A DNA stretch of 64,000 nucleotides from Beroe ovata (Eukaryota > Ctenophora > Nuda > Beroida > Beroidae): assembly GCA_946803715.1 (NCBI GenBank), contig CAMPET010000073.1:160171-224170 (forward strand). The letters run 5' to 3'. Positions 47,201 through 59,869 of the stretch are shown here, piece by piece. The notes beneath the pieces are model-generated. The model had not been told where the DNA came from, searched no databases, and worked only from the letters and a program-made list of their open reading frames with translations. The position numbers and the translations under genes are program-made. Every line of letters begins with the position of its first letter. Position 1 is the first letter of the stretch.

Positions 47201-50200
47201 ATAGGATGTACTAGAATCTGTCCTGATTCCTGATTTCTGGTTAAGAACTACCATCTAGTATCTACAGATTCCTGATTTCTGGTTAGGAACTGCCATCAGG
47301 TATCTACAGATATGGACTGTTTATGTAGAGCAATCTCAGTAATTCGTTTTGCTTTCAGTCACATGACTTAGCGAATATCGAGTACAGTAGACGCATTAGT
47401 GCCGTTATCATATCCTCACGAATTATCTTCCTCCATTTATAGCTGGTGTTAGAGTACGGGTCTGTAAGGGATACCTATACTATATAGTATGTGTGTGCAG
47501 TAGTTTGTTCCCCATCTTCTGTAGCGCAGTTTGCTCAACATAACAACATCCCTACCCAATCTTCATCAAACCATGCAGCATGCATCAAGATCAGCCGCCC
47601 TAAAGACACAGATGTCTCACGGGAAGCCTCAGTAAATACGTACATTTCAATGATGCTTGCACGGTAACACGGAGATAATGCCTAACTCATGCATAATTTG
47701 ACATACTCCCATGTCTCTTAAATATTTCTCAATTCCCATCCTAGAATTCTGTTGTGGTACCGTATATATCTCGTTTATCTGTTTACAAAATAGACTGAAA
47801 TTCTTTGGACATTTTAATCTCATCAGAGTTGCCTATGTAACTCTAATGTGTCCCATGTCCTCTTGTACATGGTCCAAACTACATTCCAATGTTGGTATTT
47901 AGAACTATGATTGAAGTGCTATGTTATGATTGTCCTATGTTATGATTTGGGATAATTTGTTGCCATACTTCATACCGGTCGCTGATTACTTGGTAAACTT
48001 TTTCGTAGATTATTTTGTCAAATTTCTCGAGCTATGAGCACCTAAGCTCTAATAAACACAGCCTCATCTAGGATTAGTCAATAGCGACAAACAGATTTCG
48101 CTGAAGATAGGGGTCATCAAGTCTCTCAGCTTCTGAAAACAGATCCGTACTACACGGTACCAATAATTAGCTTTTCACTCTAAATCATCTCACTCTATTA
48201 TTATTACTCTAAATCATAACGATTTTCACTTCTGTCAGATACTGACAACTTTCGCGACGGCTCCTTTACCAGAAAATTCATATCCTGTCGCTCCTTTTAA
48301 CCTTTTAGATAAATCATGTATGATTTCATACAGTTACAGTAGTTGCAGATATGAATATTCCCCTAACCGGTATATGTAGCTAGTGACGTCAGTGTGGTTG
48401 AAACGTCAAAATGGTTGTAGAAACACCTCAACATAATAAATGATGGGATGTTTATTAGATCTGTATATGAATGTAGTGATTCTACTACTTGTGCGGGTAT
48501 TTAATGAAATATATTTTCACGGCTTGCGATGCTTGTGGTGTTAATATCGTATGTTTATGTTTTAACTTCACCGCGCACCTGTAGTGGAGCTGTAAAAGGG
48601 TGAGGGTGAGGGCAGGTGCAAGATAGTGAGGGATTTTAGGTGCGAGACACTCCGAAAAAAAGACTAAAATTTGTAGTTTAATAATAGCGTCAATAAACGA
48701 TTGGGGAAGTTAGTAAGTCCGATGACATATATATTTCACTTTTTTCGACATGTCAAATTCACTGCTCTCTCTCGCTCTAACTTGACAGCTATGATATTAC
48801 GGATCGAATCATCAGTTTACCTTTCCAAATAAGTATATTCTGTGTGTCTCGACGATTCTTGTTTTTTATGTCGAGACAGTTTTACTCTCGAATCCGGATG
48901 TTTATTTAAGTGAATTTCGAATTTGTTTTATTAAATCCAACTCTCGTTACGGAAATCTCTGCTCATATCCTTTAGTAAACCAATGATTATTAAGCTAATA
49001 GTAACTTTCAATACATCAATTAACCTCAAATAATGACGTATTGACGCAATTCTAGAAATGAACTGCACGACTGAATCACCTCTACAGCGGTTTAAAGACT
49101 TCTCTTCCCTTACTGGCGCACTTCTAGCTTCATACTACACGCTTATACTGCTTCTGTGCTGGATTGGCAATGGTTTTGTCTTGCACGCCACAGTGAAGCA
49201 TAGGTACGTTTGTTTGACATTATTCCCGGAACTTATGCTTGGATCTTGTAAGACTGATGTCAGTTAGAACGTCAGTGCTAAGAGCTGCTGACAACTTATC
49301 TCCGTTATCACACTGGTAACAGTGTTGGTAACGGTTATTGCAACAGTTACGGAGTTGACAGCAGTTCGTTGTTTTCAGGGCGCTGAATCTTGGGAAAATG
49401 TCGGTTTGGATCATCCAGAACCTGTGTGTGGCGGACATATTGCACGGTAATGACTCCTTTATAATTTTAAATGCCGTAATACCGTGTTTCTTCTGCTTGA
49501 TTTCACGACAACGTCTCAAATACTTCGTATATCCATCGGAGACACTTTTACATTGGGCTTTCATGGACACAAATACATAGACCTACAGATGTTACGCTCC
49601 AATATACACAGAAAGATGTCTCGTCAATATAATTCACAACAAAAATTAATTCACGGTATTATTCCTCCCCGCTTCCTACGTCACGTGTGTTACTCCCTCT
49701 CTGCATCTCTCTCTCTGACAATATTACTAACTATTTACTATTGTCAGGGGTTCTCCACCTGTTACCAGCTGCAATAGCTCTCTCCACTGACTACGACCTG
49801 AGACACATGTGTAAACCACTCCTCATCGTGAAGTACATGTTCATCGACATGAACTCCTTCCTCATCAACGCACTGGTTTTCAACAAGATATTCCGATGTA
49901 TGTTCCCCTTCAAACCGCAGCCTGGTTTACAGATACGACTGTTAGTCCCACTGGCGGCCACCGTGTGTGGATCTATATATTCCGTGGTTAATGTGATCAA
50001 GGCAAGACTTGCTACCAATATCAGGTACCGAATGACAATGATTCTGAATTGAGAAACAGATTTTGACGGTATCATTGACCCAAAATCTTCTCGTTTTCAA
50101 ACCCCATGTTTCCCATAAAGTATCCCATCTCGCTCACTCGCAGGTTCCAAGATAACTACCTGGGCTGTGAGCCAGACCACCCTCTCCCCCAAGAATACGA

Positions 50201-53200
50201 GGCCATGGACCTTGCTCTGACCTGTGTGGTACTTGTCATACCAGTGGCCACACTCATAGTCGGCAACACCACACTGCTGCTTTTCGCATGGATTATAGGT
50301 ACTACCACATGGTGTTATCATACCACATGGTGTTAAATGAGGATAAAGCTACCTACTTCATATTCATATCTCTGAATGATCAATAAGAATGGTATTCTTG
50401 ACTTAATATTCATGAAGACGTAAGTATCAGCTCGTGGATATAAAGTATTTGCTATTTTCAAACCACCCCACATCCCACTATCTCAGGTTCCAAGCCGCCC
50501 GAGTCCCTTGCTAAAACGTGCAAGCCGCACATCAACAAGACAAACTTCCTGATAATCATGGTTACCACTCTCGTTTATACCCTCGCTCAGTTACCCTACC
50601 TGTACTTCATATTCGAGGTGTACGGAATTACACGTACATTGACTGGTATTGACCTGGTCAGTTACATGCGCTTCTCATTTGTCATCATGCAAACTTCCTG
50701 TTTCATCAACCCTATCATTTACTTCCTGACCAACAAGGGATTCAGAGACTACACCCTGAACTTCATCAAGTTTAAACGCGATGACACTGCGGCTACAAGC
50801 TCAGTTCATTCTATCGGAGGAACAGCGAAACGGAAAATCCATTCTTCCCTTGATGCGTTGGTAATTGAGAACCGTAATGCAAACCAGACTGTCGATGTTA
50901 CGGTGCCAGTAACTGACAAGAACCTGTGACAGTTTGACAGTCTGACATGTGACTTACTCAAGCCCGGCGAGTTTTGCGGAATAGAAGATCTCCGCAACTC
51001 TGTTTTCCAGGAGAACTAGATTCAGCGAGTTGAGAGCGAATTCGTTGATGTTACTTCCGACATTTTTACTGAGGAATTATAATGCTCGTAAATATGCAGA
51101 GATAAACTGTGCCTAATGAGAATTACAATTTGATATTTTGGAAGTGGCTGAGAGATTTTGACAGTTACTTTAACCCACCTCAGTAAGTGAATGTAAATGA
51201 AGCATTCTGGTTGTTCGAAGACGTCATCTTTGTAGAACCAAGTCTTGTGGCTCCTCTCAGCCGTTATGAGTGAGGGAGCTGAAGGGGGACCCTCTACACT
51301 TATCTCTTTTATATCGAGATCCTGGAGATAACGTTATGATTTAGCCTGCGTGTTAGGAAATAGCCTGAAACTATTTTAGTCATAATCACTAAACACTATT
51401 AAATTGATAGTTATAGTTTGAATATTGAAATCAATTTTATCGCTATATTCCTAGTTTGTTAAAAATTCTAGATTATTTGGTCGAACCTCTGGGATGTAAG
51501 GGTTAGGTTCTGGTAGCTTGAAGTCACCACCTGACACTCGAGTCAACATTTGAATAAACTTCGCGTCCAGTTCACCACTAAGGTATTTTCCTTTGTACCA
51601 TTTCTCTGTTTGAGTGCACTCATCTGAAACCATAGTATCTGTTGAGATGCGCTATAGCAGCAAAAAATTATTGCAGCAAAAAATTCATCCCACGATGAAG
51701 ACCCTGAAACATTAATAACACTCAATCAGGAATGTCTTCCAATGAGACTCGGCAATACTATCGAAAACGACTGGCGACCTTTGAATGTTTTGCTTTGCAA
51801 GACCACGGTAACTGACTGGGGAGTGAGTGAGTTCACCACATCCATGATCAGGTCTGGACTGTACTCGAACAGTAGTTCCGGGCCACTGAGATAGTGTTTT
51901 GGAGGGTAAACCTGCAGATTAGTGTGTGTGTGTCAGGGAGAGCGGTGTCGAGAAAACAATGAGTCGACACGCATGAGGAGGAAGGCTAATAGTTTACTAA
52001 CAGTCATATTCTCAACAAGATCTTCCACTCTTTCATAGGGATCTTCTTCCTCCATATTATCAAAGTCGATCTTATGAATCTTCTCCATCTCCTTATAAAT
52101 CCTGAAGGAAGCTAGATAAATTCTGTATTCGTGATATTAAATTTGAATGCTTGGGCCTTGGAACCACGTTATCTACACAAAGATCTACTGCTGGAGTTTG
52201 GGACTCTAACCTAGCACAAGGTAGTTTTTTCCTCAACATTTGTATGTACTGAAACACCAGCGTTATTACATCACGGTACATTTCAAGACCCTTATCAGAA
52301 AGTCGGATATCAATGTCCAATCTTGTGAAGTTCGAACTCTCATCAAACCCTCCTGCACTTGTGCCACACTCTACACTTGTTGCATATCCCTAGACAAGGT
52401 ATAATATTGTAGAGATTATTGTAGAAGTTATTAATACATGCGTTTTTATGACTGGGTATTTTTTTCTAAAATGAAAGCTGACCTTCGATTTCAGAGCAGA
52501 CAGAAGTGACCCCTTGCCTTCATGCCCTATACACCAGGACACATAGTCGTTAGGTTTGGAACGGTAGTTCTTCATTTGAGGCTTTAAGAACCAGATTAAC
52601 ATCAGTTTCGTCTTATCTTTCACAGGATAATACCTGAAGTAAGACTATTTACTCTATTTGAAGCTTCGAAATTCTCTGGGCATCAATGGTAAACCACTGA
52701 GATGATGTGTTACTCACTGTATAAAATTGCAGTTAATCTTAGGCAAGGGGTAATCTTCTAAGGAAATCGGAAGAGTGTTCTTGTTAGGTATTTCTTCAAA
52801 CACTTTGGTCATTTTCTCTAGCATATCCAGAGGTTCAGGACTGATTAACTGAAATTCATATCATCACAGTTACCAACACAAGCACATATAAAATACTGAC
52901 ATTCAGTTTATCGCAATTTCTCAGCAGATGTGATATTGGATGAGAACATACACATAGAAACATGGAGTTGGCTGAGTAGAATTGCTCATGAAACTTGATC
53001 AATTCCTCAGTTATGACGTCTGGATTTTCCAAAAGCGTTTCCTTGTTCCCGGCAGTGAATCGGTTGAAGGGGTGGTCTGGTTGTATCAGGGATATATAAA
53101 TAGCTTCCAACTTTTGAGTATCACTTTGAAGTCCCTCCATGTATTCACTATCCACAGCTTCAATCTGAGAATTATATTAGTTATGCCACATGTTCAGGTT

Positions 53201-54122
53201 CTCATCTGATTCTGTTATCCTATGAGCAAGAGAGAGAATCAAAAAACCTCTCTTTTGACTGAAGATTTCTTTATCATAGGGCAAATGAATTGATGAGCAA
53301 AGCGATCTAATGCATCCTCAAAATAGGGTGTTGACACGTCAAATAGGTATGTTGTCTGAAATGGGCAAAAGTTAGCAAAGAATCTCTCAATTCATGTTGT
53401 TACTGTATCTCAAAGGTCAGGTTTGCTGTCAGTTCATAATCACAAGTTCATAATCTGTAGTTGCATTGCTTGATCCTCCATGTTGGCTCAAGAAATTATC
53501 GTAGTCATTTTCACTTGGATACTTCTCACAACCCATGAACAACATGTGTTCAAGTAGATGTGCAAGACCTGCAAGAGAATGATTCCTGCTATGGTAGGTA
53601 CCTATATTATTACTACTTATTATTCAATTTGAACCCTTGTAATAATTATTCAATTTGAACTAATAAGTTCAAATTCATAAGTTCATATGATAAGTTAAAA
53701 TAATAAGTTAAAAATAGTACAATCCAGGTGGAATGAAGGCAAAACAAACTAATCTGGCAATTGATTTGGGATTCTCTAAAAACAAAACCTGGGATATCTG
53801 AAGGTTCTTGAATACTTCCAACTCTGACTGAAAGCCCAGCTGCTGACTTATGCGCAGAATCTGGATCAACCAACTCATCTTGATCACCATCAGATATCAA
53901 TAAGCATTTGATGCCATTTTTCAATGTAAACACTCTACAATCTGAGTAATCTTCAGGTCTTTTGACAATTAAGTCTCTTGGATCATTGATTTCCTCCTCA
54001 GAGGAATCTGAAGATTCAGAGATCTCTCCAGAACAGGAAGAAGAGAAGGACAGCCTTTTTATCTTTGAGGCTAGCTTTTCAAATGCCATTGCAGATCTAA
54101 CTTGGTTCTGAATATGGGTCAT
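41238..54122 (-). CDS. NRDC: Nardilysin (M16 metalloendopeptidase), 21 exons
   Basis: Exons: 54122-53789, 53568-53444, 53355-53248, 53164-52901, 52848-52718, 52633-52483, 52389-52211, 52101-52002, 51911-51779, 51623-51487, 51321-51179, 51068-50958, 46834-46696, 46456-46310, 45854-45684, 42877-42749, 42651-42599, 42246-42104, 42003-41885, 41752-41633, 41435-41238. All join in phase into 1044 aa. The inverzincin site HLLEH (115-119) and the third zinc ligand Glu196, 77 residues on in EAVDSEY, are intact, so it should be an active zinc peptidase cutting basic dipeptide sites. An acidic stretch (SSDSSEEEIND) precedes the catalytic site, as in nardilysin. GVTGFSITVLTQASK and LRTRLQLGY favour nardilysin over insulin-degrading enzyme. 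The start could also be the Met at about 54086. Receptor 2 lies in the 4.1-kb intron 50957-46835 on the other strand. Confidence 0.93.
43270..43340. repeat. CA microsatellite in a nardilysin intron
   Basis: Interrupted CA repeat in the intron between exons 45854-45684 and 42877-42749. The rest of this 2.8-kb intron is AT-rich apart from the array at 44.5 kb. Confidence 0.9.
44500..44745. repeat. Two adjoining tandem arrays (25-bp GTTACC units, then CACGTGTTAC units)
   Basis: A 25-bp unit with TGTGTTACCATG recurs at 44507, 44532, 44557 and 44582. It passes into seven or eight 17-20 bp units built on CACGTGTTACCACACAA up to about 44740. Short open frames here (44386-44717) are repeat artefacts. 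Confidence 0.9.
45823..45998. repeat. Two-copy 88-bp repeat covering a nardilysin splice acceptor
   Basis: Copies begin near 45823 and 45911. Each contains, on the minus strand, the acceptor CAACCTGTAG and the first exon bases CACCACAAGGCGAGG. The copy at 45823-45910 is joined to the real exon 45854-45684; the other is followed by an early stop. Confidence 0.85.
49058..50929 (+). CDS. Rhodopsin-class GPCR 2, 5 exons, nested in nardilysin intron
   Basis: Exons 49058-49203, 49379-49446, 49748-50024, 50144-50298 and 50487-50929 join in phase to give 362 aa. Landmarks: an N-glycosylation site (NCT) at residue 2, LLCWIGNGF in TM1 (N1.50), QNLCVADIL in TM2 (D2.50), Cys93 at 3.25 paired with Cys172 in the second extracellular loop (LGCEP), and SCFINPIIYFLTN in TM7. 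The DRY motif is replaced by Phe-Asn-Lys (116-118). Introns are short (144-302 bp). The stop codon is 29 bp from the end of nardilysin exon 51068-50958, so the 3' UTR must overlap nardilysin exons in antisense. Subfamily and ligand are unknown. Confidence 0.9.
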
Positions 54123-54124
54123 TT

Positions 54125-56043
54125 ACAAACGTTCATGTTTGATAGAATCAATAGTCATTAGTCTGTTGATGAATGTTAATTATCCAATCTTATTAGTTGG
54201 CCCTCACCTTGTTTGAACACTGGATCAAATATTTTAACATTGCCCCATCCTGGATGGGCCGCCCATCCAACTTGTCTATCCCAGTTAATTCCAAGCCAAG
54301 ACTTCACTAGGAATGAACTTAAGTCAATGTAGTTATATTTNGAGGTGCCCTGTTTTAGTGAGTGTAAACTTATAGTTATAGTTATAGCATTCACGAGACC
54401 ACACTCGAATGATCGACTTTTCACTCATGACTGCGCATTTGCTTAAGTTATTTAGAGTTCTAAACTGTAACGATAGCTCTAGTCTTTCGGGTGGTACTCA
54501 AGCTAATACCAATATCAATGCATTCATGATAATCATGATAATGGCATGATGACCAAAAGCCTAGCCTCAGTCTGCATCACCGTACTCGTACGCGTATTAC
54601 TATATCGCCGTATTCAAGTTTTTCTTGAAAAACGTAACTGAATTAGTTAACCGCCTTGCTTTGATACTGCACAAGTCTCTGGCATGGTTTCGCAGCACTT
54701 CGGCAGAACTTTTTTGTAATGAAACTTTTGCCATGGCCATTCTCATTGTGATTGACCAAGTTTTGATTTTGCTTGAGTGACTGCTGACGCGCGCCACACG
54801 TACCGCGGCGCGGCTCAGTCAACAATACTAACACTGTAATATTGCGCGCGTCACATATACGTAAGGCGCGATGACCAGACCTGTGTCCGGACTCGCGCGG
54901 ATCTGAGCGGTCAGTTTTCGTAGGGAAATACATAAATTTTAACAGACGAATTATCAATTCATCAATTGATTCTGTGCGCCGCGCGTTTGCGTTACTCTAG
55001 TGCGCGGCGTGACTCAAATTATGCGTTATAAACGGTCCGAAGCGTAAGTTACGCATATTGTGTTCCCGCGCTGCGTGACCCAAATACTCCGCGCGCGCTG
55101 CGCGTCTCCGTGGTCCTTGGCCTTTCTACGACTTTTCAGTTCACTGAGTAGAACAGGGGCGCGCAACGTGTGCACAGCATATTGGCCTGTTTTGCGGCCA
55201 GAACATCAAATATTTGTCAGATGTTACCTTTGTCAGATGTTACCTGACCTGTTTCTCGCGCACGCGCGCCGCTTCATCGAAGGCCGAAACATCGCCGCGC
55301 GCGAGAAACTGAGGTCAGATAAAATCTGACAATCAAATATGTGCACACGTCGCCGCGCCGGGCCCCTGTTTTATTCAGTGAACTGAAAAGTCATAAAAAA
55401 CCACGGAGACGCGCAGCGCGCGCAGAGTATTTGGGTCACGCAGCGCGGGAACAATCAAATATTTATTTGTCAGATCAATTCGACATAATAACCTTTTTGT
55501 CAGATTTCATATGCATATGATCGTTGTTTCTCGCGCGAGAAATAGAACTAACAAATAACATTTTGATCTTCATTTATTATTTAATATTATGTTTATTATC
55601 TATTTATTGATAATATGATAATGATATCTAAATAGTACATAGGTTCAAATCTGGTGCATTATATTACTGATGGCAGATAATTAGCTACAAGATGATGCTG
55701 ACATTCATTGATTATTCACACTGTCCAAAGGTGTACATGCAGTTGTTTGTTGTCTTTATTTTATTGATCACTCACTGGCAAGATGTTTTAATGGCAGTGA
55801 ATGTACAGTTTATGACATGACATGTTATCAATTTATGATCATGACATTTACTTTGACATCATTATATCATCCTACCAATCGATATCAGAAGTATGGCACC
55901 ATATGTTTCAGATTATACTGTTGTTTAGCTAATGGCTATCTAAATACTTTGACAGCTTAGTGCTGCATCTCTTAAGAATATCTAGTCTTTCTAATCTAGC
56001 TTTCTATTTTCAGGGTTAATTCAATGTAACATATCATTGATGA
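54125..56043. repeat. Repeat-rich intergenic region between divergent genes
   Basis: The region has a single N at 54341 and CGCG-rich sequence at 54780-55020. An inverted pair of the dispersed repeat follows, plus strand at about 55060-55176 and minus strand at about 55345-55452, with palindromic TTTCTCGCGCGC segments between and after it (to 55550). The outer ends TGTTCCCGCGCTG and CAGCGCGGGAACA are complementary, so the block can fold as one 390-bp foldback. No coding gene is supported. Confidence 0.75.
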
Positions 56044-56814
56044 ATGGAGATAGTTTATATTTTGAATGTTATAAGTTTGTGTTCAGTGGTTGGATTTGCT
56101 GGATGGCTGGTGATTGTAGTTTATCAGAGTGCATCACCTCGACCTGTAGTAAGTTATGATGAATATTCATTATTCATAATTGTAAATAATCAACCTGAGA
56201 GTATAGGAACATCCTTAAACACTGAATACAATATTCAATCATCTGAAGCATTCTTCATACAAGCCATTTTTGCAGAGGAGAGTTTCTCGGACACGCAAGA
56301 AGAGTAATGATAGCATATCTTCTGAACAAATATATTTAGACACTAATCTCGAAATAACATCTTCTAATTACTATGAGGAATCTGATGATGATACTGATGA
56401 AGACTATATGGTGAGTGTACATCACACTTGATGATAGTTAATAGACATTTTTTGATATAGATGATACCTATTGTAATTTGTCTATTCCAGAGTCTTGCCG
56501 GCAGTAGAAGTGGTAGTAGAAGAGTGTCATTTGCTGATAAAGTTTTTGAGATCTCCAATAACTCTTTGGGGAGCACATCAGAAAAGAGGAGGCAATCATG
56601 CATTGATCTCAAGTTTTGTAAAGCTGGAGGAGCCACAGCAGGCACAGATATCAGGCGTTCTTACTCTCTTTGCAAGAGTCGAAATGGGGTAAGAAAGTGT
56701 ATTTGCATATTATTTACTGTGCCAATCATTTTGGGTGCATTATGGGTACATTCTGCTATTGAAAGTTTTGAACAGTTACTTAGTACACGCTGGTATGATG
56801 ATTATGTATCATAA
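56044..56814 (+). CDS. Small two-transmembrane protein with PP1-docking RVSF motif, 3 exons
   Basis: Exons 56044-56148, 56276-56410 and 56491-56814 are all phase 0 and give 187 aa. I do not recognise an ortholog. A hydrophobic segment at residues 5-27 is followed by a basic RRVSRTRKKS patch, an acidic stretch (EESDDDTDEDYM, 69-80) and then SRRVSFADKVFEI. RVSF (91-94) in the context RVSFAD is the protein phosphatase 1 docking motif as found in the PPP1R3 glycogen-targeting subunits. A second hydrophobic segment spans about 150-170. RRQS and RRSYS offer basophilic kinase sites. It could anchor PP1 at a membrane with both ends inside or outside the same compartment; this is inference. AATAAA follows 87 bp after the stop. 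Confidence 0.62.
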
Positions 56815-56900
56815 CAGAGGTTTAATGCTCTTAAAATAATCTTCAATAACACTCAAAGTGTCTCTTACCTTGAGAGATAGCATTTAAGTATTTGATCTTT

Positions 56901-56906
56901 AATAAA
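56901..56906 (+). promoter_or_regulatory. Poly(A) signal of the small transmembrane gene
   Basis: AATAAA 87 bp beyond the stop codon at 56814, followed by a G/T-rich stretch (CATGTTGGC). Confidence 0.65.
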
Positions 56907-56909
56907 CTT

Positions 56910-58510
56910 GCATGTTGGCTACAATGGCTTTCAACATGGTACCTATATAGGTAACACTGAACTATCAAGAATGCTCAATAAATATTCGTTCCTCCCATAT
57001 ATGGGATGCATATAAATCCATGACATCAACAACTTTCATTTTTTACCTGTTGGGCTCACACAAACCCAACTTGCACTCCATTGTACACACTTATAGATAA
57101 CTCTTCATCTAAATTCCATGATCATATCTATAGTAGTATATGCTCAATGCTGAGAAGATGGTAATTTTTTGTATTAGCAATCTGCCGGTGCATTGGAATT
57201 GATAGGTTGAGTAAAGTTCAAAGTACAACTACAGCGGAAAAAATCAAATTCTGAGTAATAGTGTTTCGTGTATTTGCACCCCGAAAGATGACTGTCAATT
57301 GTACAGGATAGATGTATTAGCTACTTTACCGAATGTACAGCACACAAACAGGTGTGTTTGCCATGTGACATATTTATAGCAATACAATAGTATCTTGCTG
57401 CACATTCTCCTCTTTATAAAGATTGTGCATTGTGTGTGTGTGTATTCGGCACCATGATTGCATTGTATTGCCGGGACTGTCGGTAAAATCCTATGTGGAA
57501 GATGAGTTACAATAATCTCAAATACTGGGTCATGGTTCAGTAAAGAGTCCAATTACAATATTCAAATCTAGCAAAGTTTGTTATCTAAACATTAATGTCG
57601 AGTGTGCACTGTACAAACTGTCTATTGGTTAATTGTTTAAAACGATGTTGTTATTTCAGAAGAAAGATACGTCTAGAACAGTTTTTTAACACCAGCGATA
57701 TTTCACAATTATAAACCCAGTTTCATCACTGTTTATTGTAAGTTATTACACACGACTTGCCAAGTGTGAACAGGACTTTTTTAGGAAATACCATGGCACT
57801 CTTGCTGTATTGTGAATTTACAGTCAAAGGAGTCGGATTTTGCTTCGTTGAAGGATGCTCTAAATCTCTGGCACATCTAAACACGAGTACATTTCGTCAC
57901 AATGTAATGTGCTGCTCATATTTATATATCTTGTGGAATGTGTGGACATCTGTCTCCTGATGTCTAATCTTTACAAGGTCTAACTTAAACGCTTAACATA
58001 CCGACACCAACATACAAACTCTGCCATGAAGCAGATATCGCAAAAGGAACTGGATTTTAGAACTGACTCATGTTCACTAGTTTGAACCACGTGCTTTTAT
58101 ACAGAATTCTGTTAGGGAAATGAATAGGAGTCAAAATAGGAGAGTCAAAATAGGAGAATTCACTGAACATTATCCTACAATAATAAGATGCCGTCGTTCT
58201 AGTCTGTCATAATTATCGATAGTCTATCTAATTGATATGAATGATTGAATATTATAAATAGCAGTCGTTCAATGGTGTTCACCGAGGTGAAAATATGAAC
58301 AATAATGTAGCATATGTATTAAGTATTAAAATATCTTCACTAGCAACAAATATACACCAACACCTATTATACGACGAACTGATTGGCAATCTTGATCATT
58401 CCAGTGAATCAATCTCAGAGATTGACAGGTTACTAAGTTTCAAGGTGATCAGGCTACCACCATTCCATTCAATGTTCATTGTATTGGTATGGGTACCTAC
58501 ACACACATAG
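56910..58510. other. Intergenic, nothing recognised
   Basis: AT-rich DNA. The plus frames at 57757-57960 and 58295-58510 have Met starts but no recognisable domain, no splice partners and no upstream context. I do not call them genes. Confidence 0.4.
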
Positions 58511-58517
58511 CCTCTGT

Positions 58518-58562
<45 letters not shown>

Positions 58563-58571
58563 TGTGTGTGA
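58511..58571. repeat. TG microsatellite
   Basis: A nearly pure (TG)n run beside the second assembly gap. Confidence 0.95.
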
Positions 58572-58628
58572 CAGGCTCTTTTGTTGATGGCACTCTTTCG
58601 TTATTATTTTATACCAATCAGCCACCCC

Positions 58629-59539
58629 NNNNNNNNNNNNNNNNNNNNNNNNNNNNNNNNNNNNNNNNNNNNNNNNNNNNNNNNNNNNNNNNNNNNNNNN
58701 NNNNNNNNNNNNNNNNNNNNNNNNNNNNNNNNNNNNNNNNNNNNNNNNNNNNNNNNNNNNNNNNNNNNNNNNNNNNNNNNNNNNNNNNNNNNNNNNNNNN
58801 NNNNNNNNNNNNNNNNNNNNNNNNNNNNNNNNNNNNNNNNNNNNNNNNNNNNNNNNNNNNNNNNNNNNNNNNNNNNNNNNNNNNNNNNNNNNNNNNNNNN
58901 NNNNNNNNNNNNNNNNNNNNNNNNNNNNNNNNNNNNNNNNNNNNNNNNNNNNNNNNNNNNNNNNNNNNNNNNNNNNNNNNNNNNNNNNNNNNNNNNNNNN
59001 NNNNNNNNNNNNNNNNNNNNNNNNNNNNNNNNNNNNNNNNNNNNNNNNNNNNNNNNNNNNNNNNNNNNNNNNNNNNNNNNNNNNNNNNNNNNNNNNNNNN
59101 NNNNNNNNNNNNNNNNNNNNNNNNNNNNNNNNNNNNNNNNNNNNNNNNNNNNNNNNNNNNNNNNNNNNNNNNNNNNNNNNNNNNNNNNNNNNNNNNNNNN
59201 NNNNNNNNNNNNNNNNNNNNNNNNNNNNNNNNNNNNNNNNNNNNNNNNNNNNNNNNNNNNNNNNNNNNNNNNNNNNNNNNNNNNNNNNNNNNNNNNNNNN
59301 NNNNNNNNNNNNNNNNNNNNNNNNNNNNNNNNNNNNNNNNNNNNNNNNNNNNNNNNNNNNNNNNNNNNNNNNNNNNNNNNNNNNNNNNNNNNNNNNNNNN
59401 NNNNNNNNNNNNNNNNNNNNNNNNNNNNNNNNNNNNNNNNNNNNNNNNNNNNNNNNNNNNNNNNNNNNNNNNNNNNNNNNNNNNNNNNNNNNNNNNNNNN
59501 NNNNNNNNNNNNNNNNNNNNNNNNNNNNNNNNNNNNNNN
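58629..59539. other. Assembly gap, 911 N
   Basis: A run of N between a TG microsatellite and a pyrimidine-rich minisatellite. Long open frames spanning it are artefacts of N. Confidence 0.99.
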
Positions 59540-59860
59540 TCCTGTCCTAACATCCCTTCCTGTCCTCATCTCCCATCCCCTCCTGTCCTCACCTCCCATC
59601 CCCCTCCTGTCTTCAACTTGTATCCCCCTCCTGTCCTCGCCTCACCTCACATCGACACATCCCCTTCTCCCCATTTCTCTCTCCTCACATCATCCCACCT
59701 CTCTCTCTCACATCACCCCACTTATCTACTCACTTCACCCCACTTCTCTCCTCACATCATCCCACTTCTCTCCTCACTTCACCCCACTTCTCTCCTCACT
59801 TCACCCCACTTCTATCTTCACTTCACCCCATTTCTCACCTCATCAAATTTCTCTTCTTTC
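59540..59860. repeat. Pyrimidine-rich minisatellite
   Basis: Tandem CCTGTCCTCA-type units pass into CTTCACCCCACTTCTCTCCT units. The plus strand is almost purely C/T with sparse A and G. Confidence 0.9.
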
Positions 59861-59869
59861 CCCTTCTTC

